64,000 nt of DNA from Pontibacillus marinus BH030004 = DSM 16465 (GTDB taxonomy: Bacteria > Bacillota > Bacilli > Bacillales > BH030062), in assembly GCF_000425225.1 (NCBI RefSeq), contig NZ_AULJ01000001.1, positions 62,001-126,000 on the forward strand, written 5' to 3'. Of the stretch, positions 42,732-51,846 are shown in pieces. The position numbers and the translations under genes were made by a program. Under the pieces are notes generated by a model. It was not told where the DNA came from. It made no database searches and saw nothing but the letters and a program-made list of their open reading frames with translations. Every line of letters begins with the position of its first letter. The stretch's first letter is position 1.

Positions 42732-43313
42732 ATGTCCATTCAATCCATGAAAGAAAAAGAAGGATTAGTAGAAAAGAATGTTCGATCCATATTGGAGGAA
42801 ATTGGAGAAGATCCTCAACGCGAAGGTTTACTGGATACACCTAAGCGAGTAGCAAAGATGTATAAAGAAGTTTTTGAAGGTGTAGGAGTCGATCCATCTG
42901 TTGCCTTAACGACAACATTTGAGTCGGAAGGTTATGACGGAATGGTTGTTGTGCGAGATATTGACTATTACACATTTTGTGAACATCACTTGATTCCGTT
43001 TTTCGGAAAAGCACATATTGGATATATGCCGGAAAATCGTATTGTTGGATTAAGTAAGTTTGCAAGGTTAGTTGAATTGACCGCAAAGCGTCCCCAGGTG
43101 CAGGAACGAATGACAGAACAGATTGCTTCAGCTATTCATGATGTTCTTAGTCCAAAAGGTGTCATCGTAACTGTGGAAGGTCAACATTTGTGCATGTGTG
43201 CTCGTGGAGTGAAAAAGCCTGGAACCTCTACAGTTACAACAGTGAAAAGAGGTTCATTTAAAGAGGATAAATCTCTGGTTCGTGAGTTTGAACGAAGTAT
43301 TGCTACTACATAA
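42732..43313 (+). CDS. folE: GTP cyclohydrolase I
   Basis: 193 residues, the usual length of type I enzymes. Converts GTP to 7,8-dihydroneopterin triphosphate, the entry to pterins. Seen: FCEHHLIPFFGKAHIGYMP (zinc and catalytic Cys/His, near 80-98), SKFARLVE, RPQVQERMT, and GQHLCMCARGVKKPGT with the second zinc Cys. ATG with TAGGAGG directly after the riboswitch terminator. A housekeeping folate copy is expected elsewhere; this one is tied to PTPS and reductase genes, so the product is probably not folate. Confidence 0.97.
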   Translation: MSIQSMKEKEGLVEKNVRSILEEIGEDPQREGLLDTPKRVAKMYKEVFEGVGVDPSVALTTTFESEGYDGMVVVRDIDYYTFCEHHLIPFFGKAHIGYMPENRIVGLSKFARLVELTAKRPQVQERMTEQIASAIHDVLSPKGVIVTVEGQHLCMCARGVKKPGTSTVTTVKRGSFKEDKSLVREFERSIATT

Positions 43314-43329
43314 TGAGGGGGAGATAGAA

Positions 43330-44151
43330 ATGCTTTATTTGTCACGTAGAGTTGATTTTTCATCCATGCACAGCTATCGGAATCCTAAGTGGAGCGATGA
43401 ACGAAATCAAGAGGTTTTTGGCTTGTGCAGTAACCCAAGTGGTCATGGTCATGATTATCAGTTAGAGGTCATGGTTAAGGGAGCGTTAAACGAAGCGTCT
43501 GGTGTAGTTGTAAACACAGTGGACATCAAGAAAATAGTGGGTGGATTCGTGGATCAGGAACTAGACGGGAAGTTCCTAAACAAAGAACATCCCCATTTTA
43601 TGACAAAAATCCCGACAACAGAAAACTTGGTCACATACTTATGGGACGCAATATCCCCGAAGTTACAAAATTGTGAGTTACATAGGTTGCGACTACATGA
43701 AAATCCCTTTTTATATGCAGAGAAGGAGGAAGAAAAGATGGTTCGTTTAACAAGAAAGTATCACTTCAGTGCTGCTCATCGATTACACAGTGATCAGTTA
43801 TCAGACGAAGAAAATATTCGACTTTTTGGGAAGTGTAATAACCCTTATGGACATGGTCATAATTACTACCTTGAGGTTACAGTTGAGGGAATACCAGACC
43901 CTGTTACAGGGATGATTACTGATTTATCTTACTTAGATGAAATAGTAGATTCGGTTGTGTTAAACAAATTTGATCATAAACACTTAAACCTAGATACCAG
44001 TGAGTTTGAGGGACTAAACCCAACTTCTGAAGTAGCTGCCAAAGTTATGTATGATATGCTTTCTCCTTATTTACCCAACCTATATAAAATTGGCCTATGG
44101 GAAACAGAAAAGAACTACTTTGAATACATGGGTCCAGGAGTGAGTGCTTAA
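43330..44151 (+). CDS. Tandem 6-pyruvoyl-tetrahydropterin synthase (PTPS/QueD-like) fusion
   Basis: 273 residues from ATG 43330 (GAGGGGGAG upstream). Two PTPS domains in one chain: 1-135 and 138-273. Both have the zinc His and catalytic Cys motifs (GLCSNPSGHGHDY; GKCNNPYGHGHNY). The C-terminal domain also keeps FDHKHLN and LWETEKN. In the N-terminal domain the first of these reads LDGKFLN, so the catalytic Asp-His pair is lost. The protein would turn FolE product into 6-pyruvoyl-tetrahydropterin in domain two, with domain one perhaps structural. Normal PTPS is 120-150 residues. It starts 16 bases after folE. Confidence 0.92.
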   Translation: MLYLSRRVDFSSMHSYRNPKWSDERNQEVFGLCSNPSGHGHDYQLEVMVKGALNEASGVVVNTVDIKKIVGGFVDQELDGKFLNKEHPHFMTKIPTTENLVTYLWDAISPKLQNCELHRLRLHENPFLYAEKEEEKMVRLTRKYHFSAAHRLHSDQLSDEENIRLFGKCNNPYGHGHNYYLEVTVEGIPDPVTGMITDLSYLDEIVDSVVLNKFDHKHLNLDTSEFEGLNPTSEVAAKVMYDMLSPYLPNLYKIGLWETEKNYFEYMGPGVSA

Positions 44152-44861
44152 TGGTCTACTCCCAATTGAAAGAAAAAGTTGTGGTCATAATAGGGGCCAG
44201 TAGAGGGATTGGTAGAGCAACGGCTGAATTATTGGATCAACATGAAGCAAATCTTGTTCTTGGGGCAAGAGATATAACGGAATTAGGTCAACAATTTACA
44301 AGAAAAGAAGTCTATCCGCTTGAAATCGATGTGCGAGATGAGGAATCGGTTAAACATTTTGTTGACCAGTCTGTTAAACGGTTTGGGCGTATAGATGTTC
44401 TTATTAATGCAGCAGGTGTAGGAACGTTTTCAAGTGTCATAGATTCAGATACAACAGACTTTGATGATATGCTCACGGTTAACCTTCGTGGGACGTATCT
44501 TTCATGCAAATATTTCGGAAAACAAATGAAACAACAACAAGATGGACAAATTTTAAATCTTGTTTCGATTGCAGGTAATACGGCATTAGCAGGTGGTGGC
44601 GGATATTCTGCATCGAAGTTTGGTGTATTAGGGTTAACGAAAGTGCTCCAAGCAGAGTTACGTACAGAAGGTGTGCGAATTACCTCTGTATTGCCTGGAG
44701 CAGTTAATAGCTCTTTTTGGGATCATATTCACCCGAAACCAGATGTAGAAAACATGATTCCAGCTGAATCCATTGCAGAACATATAGCATTTTTATTATG
44801 TCAACCTAAACAGTCTGTAGTGGACGAAATTACAATAATGCCACCTGAAGGGATTTTATAG
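44151..44861 (+). CDS. Short-chain dehydrogenase, probable sepiapterin reductase-type
   Basis: 236 residues of the classical SDR family: cofactor motif IGASRGIGRA (near 15), LINAAGVG (near 85), catalytic Ser in LVSIAGN (near 135) and YSASKFG (near 150). Arg after the Gly-rich start suggests NADPH. Its ATG overlaps the PTPS stop (TAATG), a sign of translational coupling. Position after FolE and PTPS suggests reduction of 6-pyruvoyl-tetrahydropterin toward tetrahydrobiopterin or a similar pterin. SDR specificity cannot be read from sequence alone. Confidence 0.88.
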   Translation: MVYSQLKEKVVVIIGASRGIGRATAELLDQHEANLVLGARDITELGQQFTRKEVYPLEIDVRDEESVKHFVDQSVKRFGRIDVLINAAGVGTFSSVIDSDTTDFDDMLTVNLRGTYLSCKYFGKQMKQQQDGQILNLVSIAGNTALAGGGGYSASKFGVLGLTKVLQAELRTEGVRITSVLPGAVNSSFWDHIHPKPDVENMIPAESIAEHIAFLLCQPKQSVVDEITIMPPEGIL

Positions 44862-44878
44862 CAAAGGAGGGGTAGGCG

Positions 44879-45811
44879 TTGCCAAGTTTATTTAGGAAGG
44901 TTTTTCATCGAAATGAATCAAAAAAAACTGAATTAAACTTTCCTACTCTTCCAAATAAATGTAATCTTCTAACCTTAAAAAGAAAAGTCATTATAGGCAC
45001 TCTTGCTAGAGATCTAGCTTTTTGTTTATTTGAAAATCAAAAATCAGCGGATTCACTATTTTATTATTGCTTAACAAATGAAGAAATCGATGATGAGAAG
45101 AGGTTCATCCACTTAGCAACCAATCTAGTAGAGTGGGTTGAATTAGGCGAAGACATAGAAGATCGAATCCATAAGGCTGTATTATCAACGGATGTTAAAG
45201 ATAGTTTATTAACTGTTTTTAATAAGCACAAAGCTGATTTGTATATCTTGTGTCAAAAGCAGGATCAAAAAACGAAATCACAAGATATATCAGAAGATGC
45301 CAATCAACATGACCAAAGCAAATGGAAAATTTATCGAGATGTTATTTATGCTGCTACACAAAAACAATTTAAATTAATAGAAGAACATGAAATAGAACAA
45401 TATAAAACTGGTGACATTCTATTAAAAGAGAATGTCGACAAGAGAGAAGATATTCCGAAGTGTCGTGATTTAGCAAAAGAAGTGTTGCAAGAAATAGGAA
45501 TCTCCTCAAGTTCTCTTATGAGCTGGCTTTTAGTAATATCAGAAGCTGTTACAAATATATTGAAGCATGCAGATCACGGTAAAGTTTCGATTTTCTATCA
45601 AACTGATTACACCCATGTCATCGTGGAAGATGTGGGGCCAGGTTTTGATTTGGAAAACTTACCGAATATGACATTGATGTCAGGGTACTCGACAAAAGAA
45701 TCGTTAGGACAAGGGTTTACATTAATGATGAAGATCGTTAAGCAAATGATGTTGCATACTTCTTCTAAGGGTTCAACGTTGATATTAGCTTTTGAGAACG
45801 ATGGAAGCTAA
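44879..45811 (+). CDS. Anti-sigma/RsbW-type HATPase with unknown N-terminal domain
   Basis: 310 residues from TTG 44879 (AAGGAGGGG upstream). The last 135 residues are a GHKL ATPase of the RsbW/RsbT type: N box SEAVTNILKHAD, G1 DVGPGFD, G2 SLGQGFTLMMKIV. Such proteins phosphorylate STAS proteins or bind a partner depending on nucleotide. Residues 1-160 are helical (ARDLAFCLFENQKSADSLFYYCLTNEE) and match nothing I know; KQFKLIEEHE leads into the ATPase. STAS and phosphatase genes lie in the same operon, completing a partner switch. Confidence 0.85.
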   Translation: MPSLFRKVFHRNESKKTELNFPTLPNKCNLLTLKRKVIIGTLARDLAFCLFENQKSADSLFYYCLTNEEIDDEKRFIHLATNLVEWVELGEDIEDRIHKAVLSTDVKDSLLTVFNKHKADLYILCQKQDQKTKSQDISEDANQHDQSKWKIYRDVIYAATQKQFKLIEEHEIEQYKTGDILLKENVDKREDIPKCRDLAKEVLQEIGISSSSLMSWLLVISEAVTNILKHADHGKVSIFYQTDYTHVIVEDVGPGFDLENLPNMTLMSGYSTKESLGQGFTLMMKIVKQMMLHTSSKGSTLILAFENDGS

Positions 45812-45845
45812 ATAGGAAGTTTTTAATGAAGGGGAGGGATTTGAA

Positions 45846-46943
45846 ATGAATCTATTACCAAAAGAGGAAGTCAAAACCATACGTAAAACTTTAAAAACGA
45901 CCTATTTGTTTGATGGCTTTTGGGATCGATGGGTGGCGCATGGGTTACATGAAGACTTCCCGAAACAAGACCGTAAGCCATTGACTTCTTTAGAAAACTG
46001 GATTGAATCATTAGAAAATGAAGCTATAAAACGAAAAGAGCAAGCTGAAACGAAGAAACAAACCAATCGCTTCAGAGAGGCTGAACAACTTTTACGACAA
46101 GCTTCACTCTATTATAACTTAATTTATTGGGTTTTTCCTCAGAACAATGAGTATAAACAAGATTGGTACAAAAGGTGCAAAGCTCTTATGAAAGCTGCAG
46201 ACGATTTGTCTTCTATTGAAACGAAATCGGTGGAGCTCATAATTGATGGCCATATTTGTTATGGTAGGACTCGCTATCCGAAAAACCCTAAAGGATGCAT
46301 CATTATTATCAATCCGATTGATTCTTCAAAAGAAGAACTCTATAAATATGAGATGTATTTTAATGAACAAAACTATATCACAGTAAGCTTTGATGGACCT
46401 GGACAAGGTGAAACATACCTGAACGGTTTAATAGGTACACGACAGCGGTGGGAAGCATTTGTTAATGCTGTCATTGACTATTCAGGGGAAAGCTTTCCAG
46501 ATCAGAAAATCTATTTATTTGGTACAAGCTTGGGAGCATCATGGGCACTTTATGGTAGTGCACATCCATTGGTTGAGAAAGTTTCTGCTGTTAGTCCTGG
46601 GGTTGAATTAGAGAATATGAATTTACCAAAGTATTTTATGGAGCGAATGGATTTTTGCCACATAATTAGTCCTGAAACTTCTTCTATTCCGTATTTTGAT
46701 CAAATAAATTATCGAGCTCCAGTGCTTTTATTTCATGGAGGAAAAGATCCGATGGTTCCCTATAAACAAATGGAGCTTTTATTCAAAAAAATTCCTTATG
46801 GTAAACAGTACGTGGAATACCCAGAAGAGTCACACTGTTGTAACCATAAAATTCAGGACCTATTAAAACTAACTGTTGATTGGTTTGAAGACAAACATCC
46901 ACCCCTAGTAAATGAAAGAGGAGATATTTATGTTGAAGCCTAA
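45846..46943 (+). CDS. Alpha/beta hydrolase (FrsA/DUF1100-like)
   Basis: 365 residues. A helical N-terminal part (1-130, FREAEQLLRQASLYYNLI) and an alpha/beta-hydrolase core with nucleophile elbow GTSLGAS (near 225), VSFDGPGQGETY (near 180), FHGGKDPMVPY (acid, near 298) and a late His in EESHCCNH (near 325). The long N-terminal extension is that of FrsA-like esterases and of 2,6-dihydropseudooxynicotine-type hydrolases. It could act on an acyl or C-C bond of a small molecule. Its role among pterin and signalling genes is unknown. It overlaps the receptor gene by 14 bases. Confidence 0.88.
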   Translation: MNLLPKEEVKTIRKTLKTTYLFDGFWDRWVAHGLHEDFPKQDRKPLTSLENWIESLENEAIKRKEQAETKKQTNRFREAEQLLRQASLYYNLIYWVFPQNNEYKQDWYKRCKALMKAADDLSSIETKSVELIIDGHICYGRTRYPKNPKGCIIIINPIDSSKEELYKYEMYFNEQNYITVSFDGPGQGETYLNGLIGTRQRWEAFVNAVIDYSGESFPDQKIYLFGTSLGASWALYGSAHPLVEKVSAVSPGVELENMNLPKYFMERMDFCHIISPETSSIPYFDQINYRAPVLLFHGGKDPMVPYKQMELLFKKIPYGKQYVEYPEESHCCNHKIQDLLKLTVDWFEDKHPPLVNERGDIYVEA

Positions 46944-48507
46944 AACACTTCGCCAGTCATTTTTAACCAAAATGCTATCGATCCTTTTGATTATCACGCT
47001 GCTATCAGGCGTGCTTCAACTCTATTATATAAATGTATATGCAAAAAAAGAAATTAAAAATCAGGCGTTGATGATAGCAGAAAATATAGATAAAAATATT
47101 GAACAAACTAAAATATCTGCTGATGCAATTGAACACCAAATTGATCTGAAACTTATTTCCATGTCTAAAAACATTACAGATAAACTAAAGGGTAAAACTA
47201 TTGATGAAATTTATAACGAAGATCTTGGGAAATTAAAAGATGAGTTTAATTTAGCCGGTATAACTCTTTTTAATAAAACAAAGGATGATATTGTTGGTGT
47301 AAAGTCCACGAACCCTAATGAAATAGGGTTTAGTATAAAGAAATATGGTTATTATGAAGCTGGTAAGAAGATATTCAATGGTGTTAAACCTGATATTGAA
47401 GGGGCAACGTATCTCTCTAAAAATGCCATTGTCCTACCTATTGCACCATCAGGTTCTCAAAATGAAGTTCCCACATTCTTTAAATATGCCTATTATCATG
47501 CCCCAGGAACTTCCTATGTCATTAACATTTATATAGAGGCCAATGAAGTTTATCAATATACGAAAGAAACGGGAACGGAAAAGCGAATCGATGATATTAA
47601 AGACAATACTCCAAATATAAAAGAGATTGCTGTTTTAAATCCTAAAGTATTTAAAGATCCTAGTTTAGAAAAACAATTGTATCCTCCATTGAAGAAGGTA
47701 GAATATGGAGAGTTTAACTATAAGACGGATGATGACATTGAATTTTTAAAGAAAACAGCAGGTAATCTTCAACGAAAAATGATAACGCAATCAATCAACA
47801 ATGAGAAAGTATTTAAAGTATTCTTACCCATTAATGAAGATTATGTCGTCTACACATCATTTGATTATCAAAAGTTAAGTGCCCCTTTATATCGACACTC
47901 TTATATCCTAATTGCAACAGGAATCATTTCTCTATTTGTATTATTCTTGGTAACTGCTAGATTTTTTAATCGAATCTATGAAAATATACAACGGATAAAG
48001 TCACAAATTAGGTTATTGGAATCTGGTAATTTAACTGCTGAAAGTAAAGTGACTGATAACAGTGAGCTACAGAAGCTTTCAGAAAGTGCAAATAGAATGG
48101 CGAACACTCTTGGGGCTGTTCTGAAGGAAACCAGAGAGCAGGCACAAAAAGTGCAACAAATGTCTATTATGTTGGAAGCAGAAGCATCAAAATCCGTTGA
48201 GAAAATGTTTAAGATGTCTACAAAGGAAACGGCTCGTTCACGCGAGCAATTAAACGATACACTAGACTTTTTGGATAAGTTAAAAGATTACCTAAATACT
48301 CTACCAGAAGAAGAAAAGAATGAGGAAATACTAGAGGATATTGAGAACATTAAGCAAGTGGCTAAAGGTCAGACGGCATCATCTACAGATTTTACACTCA
48401 CATTAGCGGACTTACTTAAATCGCTCCATTATGAGTCAAGTGAACTATCAGATATATCAAACCTTGTATTACAACATATGGCTAATTTTAAATTAGAACA
48501 AAAATAG
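46930..48507 (+). CDS. Membrane receptor with extracellular sensor and HAMP, no output domain
   Basis: 525 residues from ATG 46930 (AGAGGAG upstream). TM1 at about 15-36 (MLSILLIITLLSGVLQLYYI), a large outside domain of about 290 residues (Cache-like by size and position), TM2 at about 325-345 (ILIATGIISLFVLFLVTARFF), then HAMP and a long coiled coil ending at residue 525. There is no methyl-accepting, kinase, GGDEF or PP2C domain. Usually such receptors end in an RsbU-type phosphatase; here STAS and phosphatase are separate genes just downstream, suggesting a split signal chain. Confidence 0.85.
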   Translation: MLKPKTLRQSFLTKMLSILLIITLLSGVLQLYYINVYAKKEIKNQALMIAENIDKNIEQTKISADAIEHQIDLKLISMSKNITDKLKGKTIDEIYNEDLGKLKDEFNLAGITLFNKTKDDIVGVKSTNPNEIGFSIKKYGYYEAGKKIFNGVKPDIEGATYLSKNAIVLPIAPSGSQNEVPTFFKYAYYHAPGTSYVINIYIEANEVYQYTKETGTEKRIDDIKDNTPNIKEIAVLNPKVFKDPSLEKQLYPPLKKVEYGEFNYKTDDDIEFLKKTAGNLQRKMITQSINNEKVFKVFLPINEDYVVYTSFDYQKLSAPLYRHSYILIATGIISLFVLFLVTARFFNRIYENIQRIKSQIRLLESGNLTAESKVTDNSELQKLSESANRMANTLGAVLKETREQAQKVQQMSIMLEAEASKSVEKMFKMSTKETARSREQLNDTLDFLDKLKDYLNTLPEEEKNEEILEDIENIKQVAKGQTASSTDFTLTLADLLKSLHYESSELSDISNLVLQHMANFKLEQK

Positions 48508-48563
48508 AGTAGTCCTTAGTAGATAAGAAACAAAAATCGCGGCTTTAAATAGGAGGTGGCGAG

Positions 48564-48893
48564 ATGGGTGAAGATTTAATGGTAAGAAAATCAAAAGAAA
48601 GTAGAGATGAGTGTACATTAAAAATAAGTGGTTATCTAGATTATTCCTCAATGGAACCTTTTATACAGGGAGTACGTTCGATCGAAGAAGGAACGAAGAA
48701 AGTAACAATAAATTTTTCTGAATTAGAATTTATCGACTCCACTGGAATTGGTGCAATTATTAATCTTGCCCATAAAGCAAATGATAAGCAATTTGAGGTA
48801 GAGTTGGTTGGTATGAATCCAGAGGTTCGAGAGGTTTTTGATACCATTGGGGTTTTTGAAATTATGGCTTCCTTGCAAAAGGAGGGTATGTAG
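48564..48893 (+). CDS. STAS-domain anti-sigma factor antagonist
   Basis: 109 residues, one STAS domain: LKISGYLDYSSMEPFI, VTINFSELEFIDSTGIGAIINL with the phosphorylatable Ser in DSTG (near residue 55), and VFDTIGVFEIM. In partner switches the HATPase kinase phosphorylates this Ser and a PP2C phosphatase removes the phosphate. AGGAGGTG precedes the ATG. The phosphatase gene starts one base after its stop, so the two are tightly coupled. Confidence 0.93.
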   Translation: MGEDLMVRKSKESRDECTLKISGYLDYSSMEPFIQGVRSIEEGTKKVTINFSELEFIDSTGIGAIINLAHKANDKQFEVELVGMNPEVREVFDTIGVFEIMASLQKEGM

Positions 48894-48894
48894 A

Positions 48895-49722
48895 ATGTTT
48901 CGGAGAGAAATGTTATTTGAAACTAAAACTGATTACGCCAACAAAACATTAGAACGAGAAATTAAACTAGCTCGTAATATACAAATGGAACTCTTAAATG
49001 GATCACAACCAACGTTAGAGAAAGGGCAGGTAACTGGTTACTCTTTACCGGCACGTCTAATCGGTGGAGACTACTATGATTTTCATGTTCTACCAAATGG
49101 TAAACTTCGGATTATCATTGGAGATGTGATGGGTAAAGGGATTCCTGCGGCTATGCTTATGATATTAACACGAGGGGCGTTTCGCAGTGCTGCTGAAAGC
49201 ACCCAAGGACCATCTGAAACGTTAACGGCTATGAATAAAGCATTGTATTCAGACCTTCGAACATTGAATTCATTTGTTACCGTTTTATGTGCAGATTGGA
49301 ACCCGGAAACAAATGTTTTATCTTATGCGAGTGCAGGACATAACCTTCCTTTGGTTGTTAAATCAAACCAAGATATAGAAGAAGTGCCGAAAGTGAAAGG
49401 TGTAATGCTTGGGGGATTACCCCAAAATACGTATAAAGAAAATTTCGTTCAGTTATTAGATGAGCAACTTGTATTCTTTTATACAGATGGGATCACAGAG
49501 GCACAAAATTCAGATGGGGATATGTTTCAAACAGAACGTTTACGGAAGGTTCTTCAACAAAACTATGCAGAAGCAGTAGAAGATATAGAGAATTCAGTTA
49601 TAGAATCTCTTGATAATTTTACAGAAAATGTACAACAAAAAGATGATATTACGATGGTGTTATTAAAGGTTCATCAAGGTCAAACAAAAGTTTCAAGTTA
49701 TAATTCCCCGGTTTTAAATTAA
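48895..49722 (+). CDS. SpoIIE/RsbU-type PP2C serine phosphatase
   Basis: 275 residues from ATG 48895 (AAAGGAGGG upstream; a longer frame overlapping the STAS gene is unsupported). The N-terminal helix IKLARNIQMELL is the RsbU-type linker/switch helix. The PP2C domain follows with metal motifs GGDYYDFH, IGDVMGKGIPAAM, ASAGHNLPL, FYTDGITEAQN and DDITMVLLK. It should dephosphorylate the STAS protein(s) of this operon. No sensor domain is attached, so the receptor at 46930 may control it through a shared coiled coil. Confidence 0.94.
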   Translation: MFRREMLFETKTDYANKTLEREIKLARNIQMELLNGSQPTLEKGQVTGYSLPARLIGGDYYDFHVLPNGKLRIIIGDVMGKGIPAAMLMILTRGAFRSAAESTQGPSETLTAMNKALYSDLRTLNSFVTVLCADWNPETNVLSYASAGHNLPLVVKSNQDIEEVPKVKGVMLGGLPQNTYKENFVQLLDEQLVFFYTDGITEAQNSDGDMFQTERLRKVLQQNYAEAVEDIENSVIESLDNFTENVQQKDDITMVLLKVHQGQTKVSSYNSPVLN

Positions 49723-49742
49723 CTATAAAGGGGGGCATGAAG

Positions 49743-51827
49743 ATGCAAAGTATCGTCTCCAAGGGGAAAACGATTGAAGATGCTGTAAATGTAGGCTTAA
49801 ATTTATTAGAAGCTTCAAAAAAAGAAGTGAATATTGAAATTTTACAAAAAGAAAACAAAGGTTTTATGGGAGTTGGTAGAAAACAGGCTGTAGTAAAATT
49901 GTCTATTAATCGTCTGGAAGAAAACCAAACTCAACCAGAGAAATCAAGTTTTAAAGCTGAAATGGATTCATTTGAAGAATACATTGAAAATCTTTCCCCA
50001 TATTTAATAGAAAATCAAAAATTGAATATGAATGACTCGTACCCTAGCACAGATATGTCCCCGTCTAATTTAGAAGGGAAAGTATGGGTGAAGGATAATC
50101 AACTTTTCGTGAAAAATTCTCCATCACACTTTTCAACTATAACTTCTTGTAAAGGCGTTAAGCTTATTAAAAATGGTGAAGTTGTAAAGGAACATACCAC
50201 GATAATATCTGAGAAAGATCAATTTGAAATAGAGATAGAAAATCAACAACAAATCAAAGAAACAACATGGAATGTATCGATTGATTCAAGTGGATTAAGC
50301 GCTCGTCTTCATATTGAACCTGGTTGTATCATTAAGAGAAATGTACAAAATATGGAACCGTCAGAACATATTGAATTATGTGTTGAGGAAACGGTAGAAG
50401 TAAGAAATGAAATAGATTATGAAGAGATCATGAAAAAAATAAATGCCCTTCATGTAACTTATGGAATAAATCAAAGTGAAATCATAAAAGCAATGAATAC
50501 TCAAGAGCCTGGAGTCTTCGAGATTGCTAACGGGAAAAAAGCAGAATCAGGTAAAGACGGATGGATCGAATTAAAAATTGATGTAAATCCTAGAAATGGA
50601 CTCGTAGAAGATGAATCTGGAAACGTAGATTTTAGAGAGAGTCGTTCAATTCCAAAACTCGAAAAAGGACAAATTGTTGCAATTGTTCATCCTCCTCTCC
50701 CAGGCACACCAGGAGTTACTGTGACAAATGAACCTATACCAGCTAAACCAACATATCCAATTAAACTTAAATTGGGAAATGGGATGATTGAAGTGGATGA
50801 TAAACTAGTGGCTACAGAATCAGGCCGTCCTTTTGTTGAACGTAGAGGACAACTTGTCTCTGCTTCCATTATGCCAAAATATGTTCATGATGACCATGTG
50901 AATTTATCTTCAGGAAACATTCGCTTCCATGGCGATGTTGATATCTTAGGTGAAGTTGAAGAGAACATGCTAGTAGAAGCTAAAGGTGATATTTATGTGT
51001 ATGGTTCAGTTAATCAAGCTGAATTAAATACGACGAAGTCTATCGTTGTAAAAGGGAATATTGCTAGCTCTGACATAGCTGCAGGTAAGAACAACATGTT
51101 AATTGCTGAACTAGGACATATATTAGGGGTGTTACACGGTCAACTTGAAAAAATGATTGCGGTTATCAAACAGCTATCTCAGACATCAGCCTTTAAATCT
51201 AGTGATGTTTCTGTAAGTGGTCTACAACCCCTTATTCGTATTTTGCTAGAGAGGAGGTTTAAAGGATTCCTTTCTCTTGTAAATCAATATCAAACTGTGG
51301 TAAATAAAGGTGAAAAATATCTGGATAGTGAGGATTGGTCCTTTATTTCTGTATCTTTAACGCAAATATTCCAAACGTTATCAAATCAACTTATCACCAT
51401 TGAACGCTTAGAAAACCTATCGAAGAAAATGTTTGATTTACATGAATTAAGCCAAGAGCCTATCGAACCTGAATCTTATATTACCATATCTGATGCAACC
51501 AACAGTAATTTATATAGCAGTGGAAATATCAATATCATTGGAAATGGCTGTATCAACTCGAAAGTTCATTCTGGAGGAAAACTAAATGTTTTTGGTGTCG
51601 TTCGTGGCGGAGAAGTATATGGTAGATTAGGCGTTCGTATAGATGAGGTTGGGTCAGGCAGCGGTACAAAAACAATCGTATCTGTTCCAAGTGATCAGAA
51701 AATATATATTCATAAAGCCATGGAAGGGACCATTCTGAAGATCGGAAATGTGACCCGTACGTTAAATGCAGATCGAAAGCAAATTACAGGATACTTGAAT
51801 GATCAAAATCAAATCATATTAGAGTGA
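49743..51827 (+). CDS. Jag_N-DUF342 protein (FapA-like)
   Basis: 694 residues from ATG 49743 (AAAGGGGGG upstream; an ATG six bases earlier is also possible). Residues 1-60 match the Jag_N domain (GKTIEDAVNVGLNLLEASKKEVNIEIL; NKGFMGVGRKQAVVKL). Residues about 230-690 are DUF342/FapA: LKIDVNPRNG, GQIVAIVHPPLPGTPG, then repeated beta-helix-like turns (GNIRFHGDVDILGEV, GDIYVYGSVNQAELNTTKSIVVKGNI, GGKLNVFGVVRGGEVYG) broken by a helical insertion (470-590). FapA helps place or assemble the flagellum in Vibrio. Here it may be the output or scaffold of the partner switch. Confidence 0.85.
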   Translation: MQSIVSKGKTIEDAVNVGLNLLEASKKEVNIEILQKENKGFMGVGRKQAVVKLSINRLEENQTQPEKSSFKAEMDSFEEYIENLSPYLIENQKLNMNDSYPSTDMSPSNLEGKVWVKDNQLFVKNSPSHFSTITSCKGVKLIKNGEVVKEHTTIISEKDQFEIEIENQQQIKETTWNVSIDSSGLSARLHIEPGCIIKRNVQNMEPSEHIELCVEETVEVRNEIDYEEIMKKINALHVTYGINQSEIIKAMNTQEPGVFEIANGKKAESGKDGWIELKIDVNPRNGLVEDESGNVDFRESRSIPKLEKGQIVAIVHPPLPGTPGVTVTNEPIPAKPTYPIKLKLGNGMIEVDDKLVATESGRPFVERRGQLVSASIMPKYVHDDHVNLSSGNIRFHGDVDILGEVEENMLVEAKGDIYVYGSVNQAELNTTKSIVVKGNIASSDIAAGKNNMLIAELGHILGVLHGQLEKMIAVIKQLSQTSAFKSSDVSVSGLQPLIRILLERRFKGFLSLVNQYQTVVNKGEKYLDSEDWSFISVSLTQIFQTLSNQLITIERLENLSKKMFDLHELSQEPIEPESYITISDATNSNLYSSGNINIIGNGCINSKVHSGGKLNVFGVVRGGEVYGRLGVRIDEVGSGSGTKTIVSVPSDQKIYIHKAMEGTILKIGNVTRTLNADRKQITGYLNDQNQIILE

Positions 51828-51846
51828 CTAGATTAGGAGGAGAAGT

